Of a stretch of 64,000 bases of DNA, positions 61,399 through 64,000 are shown one piece after another. Location: assembly GCF_965208555.1 (NCBI RefSeq), contig NZ_OZ242342.1, positions 372,001 to 436,000 on the forward strand, read 5' to 3'. This stretch comes from Poriferisodalis sp965208555 (GTDB taxonomy: Bacteria > Actinomycetota > Acidimicrobiia > Acidimicrobiales > Poriferisodalaceae). The number at the start of each line of letters is the position of its first letter. The stretch's first letter is position 1. A model generated the notes under the pieces. It saw nothing but the letters and a program-made list of their open reading frames with translations. It searched no databases and was not told the origin of the DNA. The translations under genes were made by a program, and so were the position numbers.

Positions 61399-62680
61399 CA
61401 GAGCCCGCCGACATAGTCGGCGGTGGTCGATTGAAGCTGAGATGCGGTGACGGACTCCGGCGGGCACTCAATGTGCCGGAATTCGGCAGACCCTTCGCGA
61501 CTGATGGAGATGGTGTTGCCGCCGGGCACCGAAATGCTGTGCGGGGATTGGGAGTCTCCGAATCCGCTCTGTGCGCTCCCCGCAGTGACAGCTACCCGTG
61601 ATCTTTTTTTTGCTCACGACGGTTGTGCTGGGTCCCGTATCTCCATACGTGCTGCAAATTCGGCTAGCGGTGATGTCGAGGGTTCGGAGTCCGGTGAGAT
61701 TGGCGATGTCGAGATCGTTGAGCACGTCGTTGTACTGGAGATGGAGGTCTTCGAGTGTGCTGTTGGCGTTGGGGAAGGTGATGCTCATGCGGTCGCCGTC
61801 GAGAGAGGTGTAGGCGACTCGTTGGTCGTTGATCAGCAGCTTCGTCAGCGACGGGATGGCGCTCTGGGCGGGCAACGCCCACGACTTGACCCGGTTGCGG
61901 GTCAGCACCAGCGTCTCCAAGGCGGGCTTGTCGCCCAGGCTCAGCGCGCTGAGCGTGTTGCCCCGCAGGTTCAGCTCGCGCAGCTTGGGCAGGCTCGCCA
62001 AGGTGATGCCCCCGAGTCCGGCCTCGCGGACGTGCAGAGTCTCGAGGCACTCGAGGTTCGGCATCGACTGCGTGCCCGACAGCGGGTTCGCCGTCAGATT
62101 GAGCCGCTTCAGCCGCGACAGGTCGCCCAGGCCGTTGAGGTCGTCCAGCGACGTGATGCGATTGGCCTTCAGCGACAGCGTCTCCCAGGGACCCGAGCTC
62201 TGACAGGTCGACCTCGGTAAGCCGGTTCGCGCCCAGCGACAGGTACCACAGCGAGTCGAACCCCGCGAAGCTGATCATCCGCGCATCGGTGATCTCGTTG
62301 CCCCACAGCGACAGCTCGCGCAACCCCGTCGCGTACTGCAGGCCCTCCAGGATCCGGATCGGCGCCGCTTGGGTGTCCACCCGCGATGTCGAGAGCTACC
62401 ACAGCGACCGCAGAGCGCCGCAGGTGACCGGCTCGCCGGTCCCGAGGCCCAGATGATGGTCCAGCGCCGTCAACAGCACCGGATCGGGAACCGTCACCAT
62501 CTCATCGTCATCAGCCGCAGCAGCTACTTCGGCCGCAGCGACGCGAGCGCACGGGTCCAAAGGCTCCTCGTCGGAGCCCATTCCTTGGGCGCCGACCCCC
62601 CCCCCCCCGGGGGACACGACGACCACGGCCGCACACACCGCGACTGCCAACACCAACCGGAGCATACGAGCGTTTCTCAT
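61399..62680 (-). pseudogene. Secreted leucine-rich-repeat protein pseudogene
   Basis: ATG 62680 (MRNARMLRLVLAVAVCAA) gives a signal peptide, then VPDPVLLTALDHHLGLG. TAG at 62396-62398 interrupts the frame. It continues in the same frame with LRR units (LRELSLWGNEITD, LWYLSLGANRLTEVDLSEL), shifts frame near 62180-62205, and goes on with ETLSLKANRITSLDDL, LKRLNLTANPLSG and LRELNLRGNTLSALSL. After a run of eight T (61604-61611) the frame shifts again and ends TTADYVGGL at 61399. So three lesions break an LRR surface protein of about 425 residues. Its C-terminal GGL is shared with four other genes here. Confidence 0.75.
62596..62608. repeat. Homopolymer of 13 cytosines
   Basis: A run of 13 C followed directly by 5 G lies in the signal-peptide region of the LRR pseudogene (minus strand: SPGGGGVGAQ). 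Tracts of this length slip during replication and are also error-prone in sequencing. The frame is open through it as given. Confidence 0.8.
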
Positions 62681-62924
62681 GACCGCGAACACTACCCCTG
62701 CACAATCAGATCACACAAACATGTCGGCCTGATTCGGCATCCAGACGCATGGACACACAAGCCTGCACGTGCAGCAAACTCGACGGAGTAGCGCGCCTCG
62801 TCGGCGACATCGGCCTCAATGCGGGCTGCTTGAACGGCCCCGCGCGGCGAGGGCGAAGCCAGCGCGGCGGTCGACTGACGCGCTGCCTGGCGCACTGACT
62901 CCACCGATTGCCGTTGAGTACCGG
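62681..62924. other. Upstream region of the LRR gene
   Basis: Bases 62681-62722 closely match those upstream of the small frame at 42810 (gcaggggta-like and tcacaca blocks), so they probably hold a conserved promoter or leader. The remaining 200 bases up to the next gene stop show nothing recognisable. Confidence 0.4.
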
Positions 62925-64000
62925 TTACGGCGCGCGGCTGGCGGAACAGTCGCTTAGTGCGTCCTCTGCGTCGATCATGGCCGACCACAGCCGAGCTCGT
63001 TCCGTGCGGTCCTCTGTTCGTTCCCCGGCCCTGACCGCATTCGCGTATCGGTCATAGGCCCATCGCCCAGCCCAGACCATGTGGTTGATCTGACGTTGCT
63101 GGTCGACTGAGCATTCCCCGGTGACTACCAAGGGGGCATCAAACTGCGTGGGGCTCGTGTCCGCACGAAGCACGGTCACGGTATCGGTCACCGTCACCCA
63201 TGCATTCGTCGACCCAATCGCATGCTTCGGCGCGCCGCTGTCCGAGAAGGTGGCCGTGATGTCCCTATCGTGCGCCTGAGGTCGCTCGACGATGGCTTCA
63301 CGCTGGAGCACGAGGTCGACATGAAGGACGACACTCTCCGATTCAGGCAGGATTGTGACATTGTCGGTTGTCCCGCACGGCAGTTCGTAGTTGATGTGCC
63401 TCGAGTAATCATGGTTCTCATCAAGGGAATACGGGGCTGGGGTGAAGTACTGCTGACCTGGATCGTCGGCGTCATAACACCACGGGGCATAGAAGACCAA
63501 GCACGAATCGCGTTCCGCATCAACCGTGCCGCTTCCAATTGCACGATCTTCGAGGCACAGCATGATGCCGTTCGCAGACGCCCCAATGCTCATGTGCGCT
63601 AACTCACATTCGTAGCGAATGGTTGTGTCAAACGAAGCAACCGGGCCGTGCACCGGGACGATACGATTCCCGTGAGTTGACGTCAGGCTGCAGTCCGCGC
63701 CAACATCGACCGTCACCGCTTCGGGGCTGTAGTCAAGATCCGAAGAAATGAGCGCAGGGCCGCGCGGGTCATCAGAGGACTCACAACGTCCGTTCTCAAT
63801 GGGGTGCAGCACCTGGTCTGCGCCGCATGGAGGCCGATCAGCATCCTCGCTGTCAGTCCCGCCGGGGTGTCCCCCAGCGTCCTGGCTCTCGTCCTGCCGG
63901 TTTCCGTCCTGGTCCTGGCCTCCATCTTGATCCTGATCGCCCTGACCGTCATTGTTGGGCCGATCCGACTGCTCGGCATCCGTCCCACCAGGATGACCCT
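62925..64000 (-). CDS. Secreted acidic-repeat protein with C-terminal beta-rich domain, 5' end outside window
   Basis: The frame is open to the right edge, so the start and any signal peptide lie outside. The first visible part is Gln/Asp/Gly-rich (DGQGDQDQDGGQDQDG) and leads to GGTDSEDADRPPCGADQ. That is followed by about 290 residues with many Cys (CESSDD, ADCSL, YECEL, MLCLED, CLVFYAPWCYD, ELPCGTT, TGECSVD, SDCSAS) that may form disulfides. Repeated strand-like segments (SVVLHVDLVLQRE, AWVTVTDTVTVL) suggest an Ig-like or similar extracellular fold. The family is unknown. A frameshifted relative is at 55310-55963, and its better-preserved N-terminus predicts an exported protein. Confidence 0.7.
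   Translation of the reverse strand, partial: GHPGGTDAEQSDRPNNDGQGDQDQDGGQDQDGNRQDESQDAGGHPGGTDSEDADRPPCGADQVLHPIENGRCESSDDPRGPALISSDLDYSPEAVTVDVGADCSLTSTHGNRIVPVHGPVASFDTTIRYECELAHMSIGASANGIMLCLEDRAIGSGTVDAERDSCLVFYAPWCYDADDPGQQYFTPAPYSLDENHDYSRHINYELPCGTTDNVTILPESESVVLHVDLVLQREAIVERPQAHDRDITATFSDSGAPKHAIGSTNAWVTVTDTVTVLRADTSPTQFDAPLVVTGECSVDQQRQINHMVWAGRWAYDRYANAVRAGERTEDRTERARLWSAMIDAEDALSDCSASRAP

Overview
The window is GC-rich, densely coding DNA. Its GTG starts, Ala/Arg/Val-rich proteins, long secreted proteins with cell-wall-binding repeats and AAA-DUF4143 ATPase suggest a high-GC actinobacterium. The large paralogous set of secreted proteins with WSDG repeats, joined to cadherin-like beta-sandwich and fibronectin III domains, recalls Acidimicrobiia, including sponge-associated lineages. 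The class assignment is an inference from memory of such genomes and was not tested by search.

Layout. (1) 54-1997: a GAF/PAS regulator with degenerate kinase-like and receiver-like parts and an intact winged-helix DNA-binding domain. (2) About 2.1-34.3 kb: an expanded array of giant secreted mosaic proteins, nearly all on the minus strand, plus one AAA-DUF4143 ATPase and several gene scraps. Their core is a set of WSDG repeats that occurs in exactly five copies in every complete set I could read, so a five-bladed beta-propeller is likely. Sets are followed by cadherin-like sandwiches, FN3 domains, low-complexity Q/E/D/S linkers, and one of a few shared C-terminal ends. Two long near-identical inverted repeats (19826-21240 and 30020-31419) flank 8.8 kb. 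Recombination between them would swap the variable tails of two of these genes. (3) 34.3-42.8 kb: further secreted proteins, namely two Ig/cadherin-like paralogues, a Cache-like lipoprotein and a CWB2-repeat protein.

(4) 42.9-55.0 kb is a metabolic island in two divergent transcription units. Leftward: an AraC-type regulator, an HpaE-like semialdehyde dehydrogenase, and the LigA-like and LigB-like subunits of a class III extradiol dioxygenase. Rightward: nitrilase, heme aldoxime dehydratase, and a complete branched-chain-amino-acid-type ABC importer (binding lipoprotein, permease, fused permease-ATPase, ATPase), then a cytochrome P450. Several of these genes overlap by a few bases. Read together they suggest uptake of an organic substrate, aldoxime to nitrile to carboxylic acid conversion, and oxidation, next to aromatic ring cleavage. 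The real substrate is unknown.

(5) 55.0-64.0 kb is a decaying region. It holds a frameshifted repeat protein, a short 5' fragment resembling prfB, a split conserved gene, a DNA methyltransferase pseudogene, and a leucine-rich-repeat pseudogene with long homopolymers. Among these are a few apparently intact genes: a hypothetical protein, a membrane-anchored CHAP-like protein lacking the expected catalytic residues, and a two-gene unit with an AbiEi-like member. A secreted protein runs off the right edge.

I saw no tRNA, rRNA, CRISPR array or complete insertion sequence.
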